Shown: positions 1-12,099, counted from the stretch's first letter. The stretch: DNA of 64,000 bases from Branchiostoma lanceolatum (GCF_035083965.1 NC_089724.1:26484974-26548973), one strand, 5' to 3'. Notes: generated by a model from the sequence alone, not told the origin. Numbers and translations are program-made.

Positions 1-103
1 ACAAAGAAGAATCTATTGCTCGGTATACAACACTATGTGTGCTTCGTCATTTGTTCAACCTTCCTGACAACGTTGGAGAGGTTCATCAGTCACGTATAAT
101 CAC
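1..103. other. No gene seen at left edge
   Basis: I see no supported gene or repeat before the inverted repeat that begins near position 104. Confidence 0.4.
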
Positions 104-360
104 AGTTACTAGAATATTCTTCAAACAGTGACTTGATAAAAGGTAGCGAAATACTAACCTCCAAATTTTCGACGTCTAGTCTGTACTCCGCAAGGAGGCG
201 GGGGAGGCAGGACGATCTTCACAAGTCTCGGCCTAGTCTCGTGTTCTCGCGAGACTAGGTCACTCCGTGATCAAGACGTACAGACTAGACGTCGAAAATT
301 TGGAGGTTAGTATTTCGCTACCTTTTATCAAGTCACTGTTTGAAGAATATTCTAGTAACT
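104..360. repeat. Perfect 83-bp inverted repeat (foldback element)
   Basis: The left arm (104-186) and right arm (278-360) are exact reverse complements over 83 bases. They enclose a 91-base loop, and that loop holds its own 10-bp palindrome (232-241 with 250-259). No coding potential. Perfect arms suggest recent formation or gene conversion; a foldback transposon or MITE is the likely class, but no target-site duplication is obvious. Confidence 0.85.
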
Positions 361-1008
361 TCCTGACAACAATTTTCATAATGGAATGAAGGCAATTTTT
401 CTTTTGCCAAACTTTTCCCCTGCACGCTCGGTTCCCAGATGTCATCCATATAATCAAATCAACATGGTCCAAGTAGAAGTCCTGACCCTTTGACAAATAT
501 CTTACAAGTAGTCAGCGCACTTGAGAGCTTGTAATAAGCAATATTTCATGGCAGGAATGTTCTGTGTGTGCACGTAGCTTCTTATTTATATTGGGCTCAA
601 CTGATGAGGCCGATTGTGCTGGAGTATATAGTGATTATCGTTCATTATAGTGAAGCACATATATTGTTCATGAGACTATGAGTTTGTATCGTTATGGTTG
701 ACTGATGGAATACTGTAGAGATGTAGACATGGAAAGGAATGTATGGTAAATGGTCAGCGCTGATGGTGAACGAGGGAGTTGGCAAGGAGGTGAATAAAGC
801 ATGAGCACTTAATATAACTGAGAGTCGACTCTTAGTCTTAATAGGAGTTGAGTTTTAATTTCCATCTGAAGAAGGTCGAGAAACATTTAAAGAAACTGAC
901 ATCGAAGACTTTAGTTGGTAGCCTCATGCGCAGACTTCTAGAAGCGACTTATATTTTGTGGGGAGAGAAAATGATTCACGACTTTCAACGTAACATTCAG
1001 CCCCTCAC

Positions 1009-1056
1009 ACACAGACACACACACAGACACACAGACACACACACACACACACGCGC
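1009..1056. repeat. (AC)n/(GC)n microsatellite
   Basis: An AC-rich tract passes into an alternating CG tract. The small open frame over it is a product of the simple repeat. Confidence 0.85.
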
Positions 1057-1461
1057 GCGCGCGCCTCGGGTGGCAATTAGACTATATCATTACTATTGTT
1101 TAGATGTAATATTTTGATATATAAGGTCTCTTTGATAGTCTAACCTCCGGAGAAACTCAGTTTGTAATTAAGGTATTAGAGAGAAAAGCAATTATGATTT
1201 TAATGAGGCATATTGTCACCGCATGCCGTATATTGGGATAATAAGATAATAATCAAGGACTTCATTATATTAACTGAAAGCTGATAAATCGTGCACAGCA
1301 AAAGGAACGAAAAGAATTACAATTAATTAATCTAATAGAGTTCAAACTGATATATATGAATAACTTCTCATGATAACGAGGCTAATGGCGAAAGGCTTTC
1401 AACAAAAACCATTACGCACTTCGGTCCATAGAACATTTGAGGAATATAAGAACTCTCGACA

Positions 1462-2548
1462 AATCTCAAGTTAGTCAGCTCATTGTATGCTAGATCATTG
1501 GCCTGATTCAGCCCTATTTCATTCGTACTAATGACTCAAATAGAATCATAACACATTTAGGGAAACGTGATAAGGTGACTTCGTACTATGCGCAACGCAG
1601 ATGGTGTAGGGCTGACCCCAAAGTTGCGTTGCGCAGTAGAGTACAAAACATTTGAATACCTTTATAGTCCCTACTTAAAATATTTAAAACCTGAAAACCT
1701 GAAAACTGGCAGCTTTCCTCGTAGTTTGAGTTGTACAACCCTCTGTTTTCTTTGCATGGTTATCAACTAAACCCTTTCTGACTTTTCAGTGTTGAAGAAT
1801 CTTTAAGATTGAAGTTTGGGTTAGTACTTTTATGAAGCCTTGTTTCAGTGTATCTTAACATGCATTCCAATGGGCAGCCATAACTTTGAGGTTAGCCCTG
1901 TAATGCTTTGGTCCCATTTCCAATCCAGGGTCCGGCCGGGCAGTTTGTTGGAACGAAAAATATGATATAAAAGACAACAAAACATTAAAAAATGATACTC
2001 CTAACCATATATTGTGTATTTTCTTTATTCTTTTTATTTTTTATTTTCCGTCTTCGCAAACAGCCCGGCCGGGGCCCGGATTGGAAATGGGACCGAAGCA
2101 TTAGATGGAGGTCCTGAACTGCACAGTGAAGGGTACTTATTATCTATAGGTTAGAAGACGAGACAGATTCGCCTCTGAAGTCTTCACAATGTTCGTTCGT
2201 AAGTACTGAAGAAAATGGAGGGAGGAAGTGGTCTTAGAGAAGTCTCGTACTTGAGTGAAATAAAAGCTTCACCGCTGAAGTGTCTTATGTGCGGAAGAAA
2301 ATGGGGAGAGGGGGGATGGTCACAGAGAAAGAGGCTTGACGTCAGTCGAGAAATGCTCTCCCGATGTTGTAATAGAATGATTAATACTAGATATGAAGGG
2401 CTAATAATCGATACATTTCAAGTTGGTCAGCTCGTTGTATTTGAGACCATGGCGTCATAGGTCCATTATCATTCGTACTTTTGGAACGAAAGCAATTGAA
2501 ACACATTTACCGACACATGATACAGCGGCTTCGTGATATGCACGGCGT
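1462..2548. repeat. Diverged duplicate block
   Basis: A block at about 1462-1600 recurs at about 2411-2548 in diverged form, including CATTCGTACT and the AACACATTTA-like segments. A MITE (1901-2103) lies between the two copies. The short open frames here look like chance. Confidence 0.4.
1901..2103. mobile_element. MITE, GGCCCGGCCGGGC family, copy 1
   Basis: Terminal inverted repeats read ATGCTTYGGTCCCATTTCC inward and continue into a GC-rich block around GGCCGGGC. The element is flanked by TA on both sides. The interior is AT-rich and carries a strand of the ATAAAAGACAACAAAAC core that recurs in every copy (18.9, 36.1, 37.4, 51.3 and 57.4 kb). No transposase frame, so it is non-autonomous. 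Confidence 0.8.
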
Positions 2549-3714
2549 AGAAGTTGTAATACAGAGGTCGTAAAGTGTGCATTGGACGGTACTTGGGTTA
2601 AATGGAGAGCCATCTTCACTGCTTAAGTGTTCATGTATAACCTCTAAAGATAATAGATAAGTGAAAGGTCACAGAGAAAGACATGGCCGCAATCGAGAAA
2701 TGCTCTGCGCTTTATATTGACCCAGATGGGTAGTTTTATTGAAAACTTGCAGTCACAAATTAAGAGATTCCATCTGAATACCAACTAATAATTTCAAATA
2801 GCATGCCATTGCTTCATTGTTCCTTTTTTTCCAGAATACTATATAATCTATGTTATCATATCGTTCTCTCGTGTTGTAAATGAAAGCTGTCATCATATCA
2901 AAGAATATAGAATATACGTTAAAATAACTTACATAGTATATCAGAAATCATTCAAGCTGTGTAATATGATATTAAGTTAAATCTTTCAACGTCTAATTTT
3001 CACTTTCCGCAATATAATAATGTTCTTTAGGCAGAAGTTTCTCTGTTACGCTTAAGGTGGGCATGCTCTCTGCCACGTTCCGTTGCCGGTCCTGATTAAC
3101 TGTTGCTGTGACGTCATGTCCGGTGACTCATTCCTCAAGCACTGTCCAGCGGCGGGACGTCCTGGGACGCATGTGGGACCTGGGTGGTACAATTTGAACA
3201 TTTGAGCTCTGATCGCAGAGGACTAGTGACAAAAAAGACCCAAAAAAATCTTCTATTTCTACGACATTTTCTAAAGCGCCTGCAACACAGTCGACGAGCT
3301 GAACAGTCACATAGTCAACGGGCTTCAGCCCAATTTTCGATCACCAGAATTTTAGCTTTTGAAATCGACAGAAAGCCGGTCGCACGTTTCACTTGAAATG
3401 TACCAAATCGCATGCGATAATTGGGAGAACACTGGTCATATTACAGCCGGATTGTCATTTAGAGCTGGCAAATTCGTTGGCCGATTGATTTTCATCCTGT
3501 GTAACAAGGGCCAATAAAAGTGTAAAAGGGACAATAGTTCTGAGCTATTACTGGGACTTCGAAACATTTAAGTCAACGAACCTCAAAATCTGGACCAACA
3601 AGTTCCTTACGTCATCTTCATAGGCTGTGTCGACATCGCTGACGGGCGGCTGGCCTCTGCTGAAATGGGTGAAAGGGAAGGAGATGTAACACCTTTGATC
3701 ACACATACAAACAG

Positions 3715-3724
3715 ACACGCACAC

Positions 3725-3780
<56 letters not shown>

Positions 3781-4110
3781 ACACACACAAACACACACAC
3801 ACACTCACAAACGCACACACACGCACACATTCTTACTCACACACACGCAAACACACACTTACAAACACTCACACAAACACACGTACACAAATAAAAGCTT
3901 ACACACACACGCGCACGCACGCACACACACACGCAAACATGCACACACACACACTTATTCACGCACACTCACGCACACACACACACATTCTTACTCACGC
4001 ACACGCAAACACACATACACAAATAAAAACGTACACACAAACTTACATACACACACAAACAAGAACACGCACTCACAAACATACGCATGCACGCACACGC
4101 GCTTCTTTAG
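3715..4110. repeat. Long degenerate CA-rich simple repeat
   Basis: Almost 400 bases of ACACAC with interspersed T and G. It creates a 174-residue His/Thr frame on the plus strand and a Val/Cys frame on the minus strand. Both are artefacts of the simple repeat. Confidence 0.9.
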
Positions 4111-4125
4111 TGGGGCATTACAACT

Positions 4126-4150
4126 TTATCATATCATATCATATCATATT
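4126..4150. repeat. (ATATC)n microsatellite
   Basis: Five tandem near-identical pentamers. Confidence 0.8.
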
Positions 4151-4619
4151 CTATTAAGTCGACGAGTCCTAAATGGTGAATCAGCATGATATCAAATCAT
4201 TAGTCCTGCGTTGATGGGAAAACTCAAAATAACTAGCCTTATGAGGTATATTTTTTTTACTCTAAACCAGATCAAATGAATTGATGTATAAGATCGAATG
4301 ATCTATCTTCATAGTTAAAAGGTGCGTCACATGCGTCACTCGCTAATCTTGTTTCATGAAAGGTTTATCGAGTGACGATATACTTTGCACTATAATGAAG
4401 ATATTCACTCGTTTATCTGACATTCATATCCGAACTTAACCATTAACAGTTTTGAACACCAAAATGTATCATATTTAGTGATACTACTGCGGTATGATGA
4501 TATTAGATACTTCTGTTAGTAATTGACGTCGAAAAAGTGGGTAAAGCCCCAGATTTTGGGAAAATTTTGACCTTTTTATCATATGCCCAGTTGTTTTGTC
4601 ACCTCTCCCCACTTGATAG

Positions 4620-5330
4620 GTCCCAATCTTCCCTTAACAACCCAATTTTTCCCAACAACCCAATTTTTACCAACAGCCCAATTTTTACCAACAGCCCAAT
4701 TTTTCCATCCTCGTCCACCAGGACCTTTCCGCTCTACGTTACATCGCTCGCGGAAAAGGCCCTGGTAACACGGGGTGGCATCCATGGTTATTGCAGGTCG
4801 ACGAGACTTGCTCATGAATAGTTAATGAGCTAGCCCTTATTTGGCACAAACGGCAGTTGTAGCTCATGAATAATTAATGAGCTAGCCGTAACACGTAACC
4901 TGATTGGTTGATAGCTTCCCAGCGTTCTTTGCGCGTTTGCTTCCGATGAGTGGAAGCAAATGGGTTTTAACCCCTCTGATTGGCTGAAGCTGTTTTGGAG
5001 GCTCGACCTGCAATAACCATGGATGCCACCCCGTGTTACCAGGGCCTTTTCCGCGAGCGATGTAACGTAGAGCGGAAAGGTCCTGGTGGACGAGGATGAA
5101 TTTTTCCAAACAACCCAATTTTTCCAAACAACCCAATTTTTACCAACAGCCCAATATTTCCAAACAATTCAATTTTTTCCAACAACCCAATTTTTTCCAA
5201 CAACTTAATTTTCACCAACAACCAATTTTTCCCAACAACCCATTTTTCCCAACAACCCATTTTTCCCAACAACCCAATTTTTCCCAACAACCCAATTTTT
5301 CCCAACAACCCAATTTTCCCAGCAACCTCT
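4620..5330. repeat. 17-bp minisatellite split by a 96-bp inverted repeat
   Basis: Units like CCCAACAACCCAATTTTT repeat at 4625-4705 and again at 5095-5325 in the same orientation. Between them lies an inverted repeat whose arms (4706-4801 and 5003-5098) look identical, with a loop of about 200 bases. The loop contains two direct copies of GCTCATGAATARTTAATGAGC (4811 and 4863). The translated Gly-Lys-Ile-Gly-Leu-Leu repeats come from the minisatellite and are not a protein gene. Confidence 0.85.
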
Positions 5331-5339
5331 GCTTGGAGA

Positions 5340-8300
5340 GCAGTGACATATGAATTATTGAGGTTTGGACTCAACCACTTTATATCTAAGTTATATGAAG
5401 AAAGACTTGATTGCATGTCAGAAGAAAATTGCATAACATGCTCGTTTTCGAGTAATCTCCAGTGTTTAAGTTCGTCGATCTTGCATCATATTTGGTACGT
5501 GCCCGGCTAGACATTCGCTACACGGCATACTTACTGTAGTACTTCTCTCAGAGAGAGCTGTGAGGCAGGAACCCTCTTTCCAAAGTCTGCTGTCCGACTT
5601 GTTTGACAATTTTCATTCCACGGTGTTCTGTTATCATCAGTGACAGCAGCGTGGGACAGAGTCAGAGAAACTGGTGTGTTAGTACGTTAGTTAACGAGAC
5701 AATGTGACTAGAACTAACATTAGAGACGGTGCAGCGTACCTGCAAGAAGTGTAGAATGTCATGTTACTTGTTAGTAAAAGAAGAGTAGATGTTAAAGAAG
5801 TATCTCATGCAGTTAGTAATGGTGTAGTGATGGCGTAAGACATCGACCCGAGTAGAGAAACTGTTGTCTGGCTGTTGTACCGCATTCGTCGGTCGTCGTA
5901 CGATTTTGACATCACGGACGTTTCGAGCAGGCTTCAACAGAACATTGGATCTAAGGCAGTATTTTCCGTACTAAACGTGTTGTGATGGATTCTCTTCCAG
6001 GCGACCACCTGCCCAACGCGACCACTTTTCCTCGGTCCCCCGGGTGGTCGCCTTGGGCAGATTTGACTGTACATGTATAAGAAAGTTGAATCTTTTGCGA
6101 CATATGCACGACCATTCAAAAAAATGCTCTCAGTTTGCAATCGTAAGATGATCGAAAGACGAATGTGAACAAGCCCTTAATGATGTGCTAGTCGTGGGAG
6201 GAACGATGTGATATATAGAGCAACCATAGAGATAAGACAGATGGTGCAGCATATCTGCAAGAAGTGAGAAACTTGAAAAAGGTTAGACGTTAGAGAAGTG
6301 AGTTTCTCAGATAGTAATGGCGCCTTAGACGGTACATCACCAGAAGATACACAAGAAGGGGGGTTTGATAACACCATTGATAAAAGTACCGGTGTTTGTA
6401 ACTTTGCGGACAGATACTCTTAAGTGCCCAAATGTTATGAAAAAAAGTTTTAAGAGAATGACATGGAGCTTAGTGGATTGATAACGAGGACTCACAAAAA
6501 GCCATAAAAAATGTTTACGATTACATTTATCGTGTTTCTAGCGATTCGTCATCTAATCCCAGTGGGCACTTAAAAGTTGAATAATTTCTAATTTTATTCT
6601 TTTTGTTGCTGGAAGCTGATTTGTAAAACAACATATCCATTTCAAAATGTGGCGAAAAGTTACGTACTACTTACCAGTGTCTCTTCAACCCTTTTAACAC
6701 GCCCACGCGTGCCGACAACATCTTCTACCTGCGTGTAACCTTCCTATATTTGAGGGATTATGTTATCTGCGGGGCCTTTTTACCGACTTTGCGATGTTCC
6801 CATTTAGGGGATTATGTTATAAACTTTTACAACCTGCCGTATTGATCTGTTTATAAGATACTCGGTACAGATCTTTGCGCCGCCCAAGGCAGATTGTTTA
6901 GCAACTCGAATACTTGCGCAAGACTCTGCTTTGATATATTTCCTACATCATTCTGCTTTTCTGACGTAAAGGAAATTGTATATTTTCAAGATTCTCTTTG
7001 GAATTCATGATCACCGTCTCCTTGCCCCATTTTCATCTTAAGGTCTCATTCATGTGTTACTCCGAGTATGCAGTCTCAAAGAGTCCGTACGCAAAAAAAA
7101 TTAACGGCTGCATGAAAGTGTGTTTATATCGGTGGGAAATTTCCTTTTTAGCCAGCCCAACTGATATCAAGCGTCAAACTGATGAAAGCTTTTTTATAAC
7201 TGAAGAAACTAGCAGGTAAAGTTCGGCGGCCGCGCGCGAAGTCGGACGTGCACAGCCCGACATTGTAGGTGATGCGGTCGTGCGCTTACAGCTGGAAAAT
7301 GCCCTTTTTGGTGGTGTAGCTATGTGCAGTTTGTAATTTCTATAAAAAGAGATTGTATGTAGTGAACCTGTTGGCAATTTTTTTTACATGATCTAGGGTA
7401 AATGTTCTCAACATAAAATGAATAACATTGGTGCATTTTTTATAGCTTCATTACGAACGCGCCCATGTAAAACACGTATTATAGCATGTAAGCCTATGGG
7501 GCGGAAAAACTCATGAATGAGACCTTAAGGGTCAGGGACAATGGTCGCTTTCAACTCCAGCATATTAGATGTGTGAGTTTATGACATGTATGAGATCTTG
7601 AGATGTATCAACTCAAGCGTTCTGACTGTACGTCACTACGTCAGTCTAAGAAACCCTTGAGACGATTGCTGTTGATGTAAGACCCTCATCGTGTGAAAAA
7701 GGAAGTTGGTGTAGGAAGTTAAGTGTCGTGCAAGAGGGATCCAATTATCTTCAAAGGCAGCCGAAAACGGTTAAGAAGCCTTCAGTTACATAATTCTCTA
7801 TCAGTAATTGGAGAGTTCCGTCTCTGAGAGGAGAGGATGGAGAAGTCTCGGTGAGTCTGTAAATACTTATCCGCGGAAATAACTTACTGCTGAGTCGTCT
7901 GGTTGTCCATCGCCCTTCTGCCGAACCCGGTGGTGTCGGTGGCGACGCAGGCCCTGCTCCATGGTGGACTGTGTAGGAAACCCAGACGGGCTGGCGTTAA
8001 AACAACCGCAGGGAGAACGATCTGGGTATCAGGACGGATATACCTGCGACTTTTCTATTAACACTCATTTGCACACAGTTGAGGCCCTCTTTCCACGAGA
8101 CGGCAATCGATGAGCAAGCGCACAGCAACAAAAGTTGCATCTGTGTGACCCTTGGTCTCATGATTTGAACATGATGCAATTTGAAAATGTATGATTTAAA
8201 ATACAACACAACACGAAAAACATTAACAAAATGTTCTCTATTTATGATATTCGTTGAGCGATCAGCCAAATCGATATGGTGGCTCAGCGGTCGTGGGCTC

Positions 8301-8400
8301 TGGTGGAAAGAGAATGTTACATGTAGGGAGTAAAGCTGTGATCAGGAACCAGCCAACACCTATTTTGGTCGACACTTGTTTGGCCCTGGAAATGGAAACG
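5340..8400. other. No supported gene; AT-rich intergenic
   Basis: Only short unrelated frames are present, with no recognisable domain. On the minus strand near 5905-5945 a segment ends in CGAAACGTCCG, which resembles the terminal motif of Penelope-like elements elsewhere in the window. A short GCGACCACC palindromic pair sits near 6000-6055. Confidence 0.5.
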
Positions 8401-8403
8401 TTT

Positions 8404-8651
8404 AAGCCCCCCTCTCACTGGACCCGCGGCACGCTGGCGGCGTCGCTGTGGTCGATCGAATTGACAAAGCACTCAACGAATATTATCAACAAAAACGATT
8501 TTTTTTAAAGCTTTGCGTGTTTTGTTGTCTTTTTGGTCATACTTGTACATTTTGGATGATATTCCCATTATAAAGTCAAGGGTAACTTAAATCCAGTTTA
8601 GGACGCAGCGACGCCGCCAGCGTGCCCCGGGTCCAGTGAGAGGGGGGCTTA
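8404..8651. mobile_element. MITE, AGCCCCCTCTCACTGG family, copy 1
   Basis: Inverted termini about 50 bp long run from AGCCCCCCTCTCACTGGACC to a matching GGTCCAGTGAGAGGGGGGCT. The interior holds the conserved TGTTTTGTTGTCTTTTTGG and ATTCCCATTATAAAGTCAAG segments. It is flanked by TTAA-like bases. Other copies lie at 10.7, 14.3, 16.6 and 33.5 kb. Confidence 0.85.
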
Positions 8652-8964
8652 AGATACAGTATGTTGCACTCAGTGCTCAGGCAAACGTCAATGTATGTTT
8701 TATTGTTGTATTTAGTGTAATTGTAATTATGAGTGGTCCACAACACCAGCTTGCCTGCCTGGCTCTCCGCTGTGTATTGCCTTGTTACAACCATTGCATA
8801 CAGAATGTATGGATCGAAAAAAGTTGATCAAGTGGAAGGTTCGCATCAGTCAAGTTGACAGATTCCGTGACAAGAGCAATCGCTGGTTTCTTGGTGTATG
8901 GACAAAATCGTGCATTTCAATCCCTCCAATGCCAAGAACTCATGATGTACAATTGTTGCTGAAA

Positions 8965-9180
8965 TGTAGCCTCTACCAGGCTCCACAGGTCGCTGGAAAA
9001 ATAGTAGAAATTTACCAAATATACAGATAACATGCCAGAGGAGTTAGCTGGCCAGAGAGTACAGTTTGCGACCTAGGGAACTGTACGCCATGGCCAGCTA
9101 ACTCCGCTGGCATGTTATCTGTATATTTGGCAAATTTCTACTATTTTTCCAGCGACCTGTGGAGCCTGGTAGAGGCTAGC
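8965..9180. mobile_element. Foldback MITE, AGCCTCTACCAGGCTCC family, full copy
   Basis: Arms 8965-9060 and 9091-9180 are near-perfect reverse complements. They begin with CTCTACCAGGCTCC and contain GCTGGAAAAATAGTAGAAAT. Partial or full relatives occur at 12.6, 25.26, 27.36, 29.2-29.6, 35.7, 36.6, 46.06 and 48.3 kb. Confidence 0.85.
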
Positions 9181-9781
9181 TGAAATGTAACTGTTGAGTA
9201 TATCTGTTGCCTTTTGTTTCCCTCTGTAACTCTGTCCCCGTCACTGTTAGCTGCCTACGGGGTTAGTCGCGAATGATATAGGATAGTAACTACTGTAACA
9301 AGGCATATAAACATCATCATACACAACGTAATATCATCTGGAATGGGAAGTACTTCATTATGTAATCAGCACATTGCATTTAGTACGTGGTTCATTGCAT
9401 TGCAGGACAGCGTATGCGTTTGGTAGATAACTACAGGTAGATTCTTGATGTTATGTGTTGGAATATAGTTTTACAATAATTCATCAATATATTATATTGC
9501 TTCTGTAATCTATGGCTGTAGGATGTTATCATAACATATGAAAAAAGAACAATAATAAACAAACGAGGGACTGTTTTATCATACAAAACCATCATGTAAC
9601 TAGCTATAGATGCGTTTGAATATAGATTTAAAACAATTGATAATTCATACATGAAAACATTATATGTGTCATCTATGGATGCAAGACATTGTCATCGCAT
9701 ATTAAGAGATTAAAAAAACAACAACAAGGGACTACATTTTCCCTTCAAATACTGCATAAGACCGTCATGTAACCAGAAGAC

Positions 9782-9877
9782 CTACTTGCAGTTGTATCCA
9801 TGCGCCACTCCTTGCGTGCTCACCACGATTGCCACAGCCAGCAGCAGAGTCGCACCAGATACAAATATCGTCCTCAT
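9782..9877 (-). CDS. Candidate signal-peptide exon (small secreted protein)
   Basis: On the minus strand a polypyrimidine tract and TAG acceptor at about 9883 immediately precede TTACC and an ATG at 9877. The 31-codon frame has a classic signal-peptide shape: basic start (MRTIF), a hydrophobic core rich in Leu, Ala and Val, then small residues before GYNCK. The frame stops at TAG (9782-9784), but the same bases form a possible donor (CAA then GTAGGT), so this could be a first coding exon spliced onward. I did not identify a downstream exon. It sits next to an inverted repeat, so a chance frame remains possible. Confidence 0.3.
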   Translation of the reverse strand: MRTIFVSGATLLLAVAIVVSTQGVAHGYNCK

Positions 9878-10017
9878 GGTAACTACAGTCAGAAGAAACA
9901 ACATACAAAGGGCCTGAAACTTTATCATGAATAGGTCTCTAAAAGCCGTGAATAGTTTCATCAGGTTGGTAAGTCTGACTTGTTCACATAGCAATTCAGC
10001 ACAGGTGTTGCTTCCTA

Positions 10018-10164
10018 TACATCTCAATGAGATGCAATCCCAAACGCAAAGTATTTACATATGTACAATCACAGGGGATGGCATTTGGGACCGCATACTG
10101 ATGTAATCCCCTGTGATTGTACATATGTAAATACTTTGCGTTTGGGATTGCATCTCGTTGAGAT
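10018..10164. repeat. Near-perfect inverted repeat (about 58-bp arms)
   Basis: ATCTCAATGAGATGCAATCC (from 10020) through ACAATCACAGGGGA is mirrored by TCCCCTGTGATTG through GCATCTCGTTGAGAT ending near 10164. The right arm runs straight into a Penelope-like terminal motif (10171-10207). Confidence 0.85.
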
Positions 10165-10170
10165 TAATAA

Positions 10171-10212
10171 GACCTTGAAGAAGGTGACAGATGGTCACCG
10201 AAACGTCGGTGG
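10171..10212 (+). ncRNA. Hammerhead-like motif, mutated (Penelope-type end)
   Basis: TTGAAGA (10175-10181) stands where CUGANGA would be. It is followed by a perfect 6-bp hairpin, GGTGAC (10183-10188) with GTCACC (10194-10199), then GAAA (10200-10203) and CGTC. A 3-bp ACC/GGT helix I flanks it. The first core base is U instead of C, which should damage catalysis. Hammerhead motifs are known in Penelope-like retroelements; assignment here is inference. Confidence 0.45.
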
Positions 10213-10720
10213 AAGAAATCTCTTGGTTGTGTAAAAAGAGTCTTTCTTCATTCAGGCCTCTAAAAGGTTCTGAAATTTTCCTATAGGTCCTGTTAGACTC
10301 AAAATTCCGAGGGAAGAATTCAGATTAAAACCACTACACTACAGAATCTCACACCTCCGTGAAATATGTAAGAGTTTTTGTAAATTTCTTGTTTTACAGC
10401 TGATCAATGCTCTTCTTGCTCTAGGTTCATCCTCAATAATATCTGACCTGTCTTCTGTACACTATAGATATAACACTGCGATAGGTGCCTGGATAAAACT
10501 CAGAACTCGGGCCAATGCTACTTCCTGACACTTTTCTGGGACCTTTCTGACATCTTTGACCCCGAACTTCCAGTTACTGTCCCCTACGTGCCTAACATTC
10601 TAATCTAGACACACAACACTTTCACCGACAAAGAAACTCACCAAGTGACTATTAACTCCAAATTATCAAACTTCTATAGGCAGAACTTTTATGCGTTTGG
10701 GTCAAGCTGCCATTCTCTTA

Positions 10721-10960
10721 AGCCCCCTCTCACTGGACCCGCGGCACGCTGGCGGCGTCGCCGCGTCCTAAACTGGATTTGTGTTACCCTTGACTTTGTA
10801 ACGGGAATATCATTCAAAACGTACGTATGACCAAAAAGACAACAAAACATACAAAGCTTATTATAATAAAAAGATTCGTTTCTTGTCGATAAAATTCATT
10901 GAGTGCTTTGTCAACTCCATCGGCCGCAGCGACGCCGCCAGCGTGCCGCGGGTCCAGGCT
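10721..10960. mobile_element. MITE, AGCCCCCTCTCACTGG family, copy 2
   Basis: The left terminus is complete after TTA. The right terminus reads GCGTGCCGCGGGTCCA and then jumps to GGCTTTA, so about 10 bases of the terminal repeat are deleted. The internal core matches copy 1 in inverted orientation. Confidence 0.8.
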
Positions 10961-11416
10961 TTAGTTGCCTCCAAGTATTGTCAACAAGACCTTATTAGTG
11001 TAAAGACCCACGTCCGCGCAGGCAAAAGGATAAAACCAATTAAGATACGTTGAAAGGAAACGTTTTCCTTGTCCTTGCTCGTAATACAAATCCATTGCCA
11101 TTTAATGCCATTTAGTGGGATATGCGGGCTTGTTAACGTTTGGTTCTGGCGAATCTCGTGGCAACCCGCAGGATCAAATTAACGAGGATACGTATAAATA
11201 AAAACGTTGTCCTTGTCCCCAGATTGAAACGCTCATGGTAAATAGTCATCACCGTTTAATGCCATCGCCTGGGGTGTACCGGCTTGTTAGCGTTTGCTTC
11301 TGGAGAAGCTCTTGACTGCCAATTATCTGGTTCCTCTCGCAAGGCTTGACGTAAGTTGATATAAGACTTTATTCCAAGGTCTTTAAATGTAGGACTGCCA
11401 CAGAGATGTACCTGCG

Positions 11417-11526
11417 TGCCATCCTATTTGGTTTACCGGGGCTTCGACACAGTTGTTATATTTTGTGTGTGGAGCGAGTATGGAAGCCCTGGTAAGCTAA
11501 TTATATAAATAGGATGGCACCCAGGC
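11417..11526. repeat. Small inverted-repeat element
   Basis: TGCCATCCTATTTGGTTTACC near 11417 is mirrored, with gaps, by GGTAAGCTAATTATATAAATAGGATGGCA near 11500-11526. Probably a short foldback MITE. Confidence 0.6.
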
Positions 11527-11759
11527 CAACAGAAATGGTATTGTGGAAACCTTGAAGCTGTATTTGTACGTCGTCTATAAGCAGTAGGCGGAGAGGTGTT
11601 TAGATATCAGCATCATTTAACAAGAGAAACGCGGTAACTGTGATATAGGAGTATTCTACCATATGGTGTCTTGTGGGTGAACATTAAGATCATGAAGAGT
11701 TTTTGGAATTATTGATTTTTTTCCCTAAACGCCAGAAGCATTGAGATTAATTCACTCAC

Positions 11760-11925
11760 AATTCACTAACAGGCAATTCTGCATACATCAACAATAGTAT
11801 ACTGACGAAAGATAGCGGATGCTGTCTGAAACGTCTGTCGACTGTTTCAAAATTTTATCCAGTTGCTTGAGTAACTATTTTTGGCGTATCTTATTACCTG
11901 GATGTCTAACCTTCATCAACGTATC
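11760..11925 (+). mobile_element. Penelope-like terminal fragment with hammerhead-like core
   Basis: CTGACGA (11802-11808) is followed by a 7-bp stem with one G-U pair (AGATAGC with GCTGTCT), then GAAAC (11828-11832) and GTC. The downstream sequence ATCCAGTTGCTTGAG through CCTGGATGTCTAACC is shared with the copies near 20.8 and 21.1-21.45 kb. Helix I does not pair well here. This copy is uninterrupted and shows the pre-insertion form of the site disrupted at 21.18 kb. Confidence 0.6.
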
Positions 11926-12099
11926 AACAATGGTAGTTCAGAAAGGACCAGATATTATGGGTATGAACTTTTGTGTGTGTTTCACTGTTCATACCAGAAA
12001 TACTAGAAAGAAAATTGAATATGTTAGCGGTGCCGTCGGGGGGAAAACTTCAGAAATTGAAGGTATCAGCTAAATCTTCACGTGGGATGTTGAGAATCT

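Noticed and set aside
3665..4189. 174-residue His/Thr-rich frame and opposing Val/Cys-rich frame
   Set aside because: Entirely explained by the CA-rich simple repeat.
5036..5434. 132-residue frame of Gly-Lys-Ile-Gly-Leu-Leu repeats
   Set aside because: Translation of a non-coding 17-bp minisatellite; frames are open on both strands.
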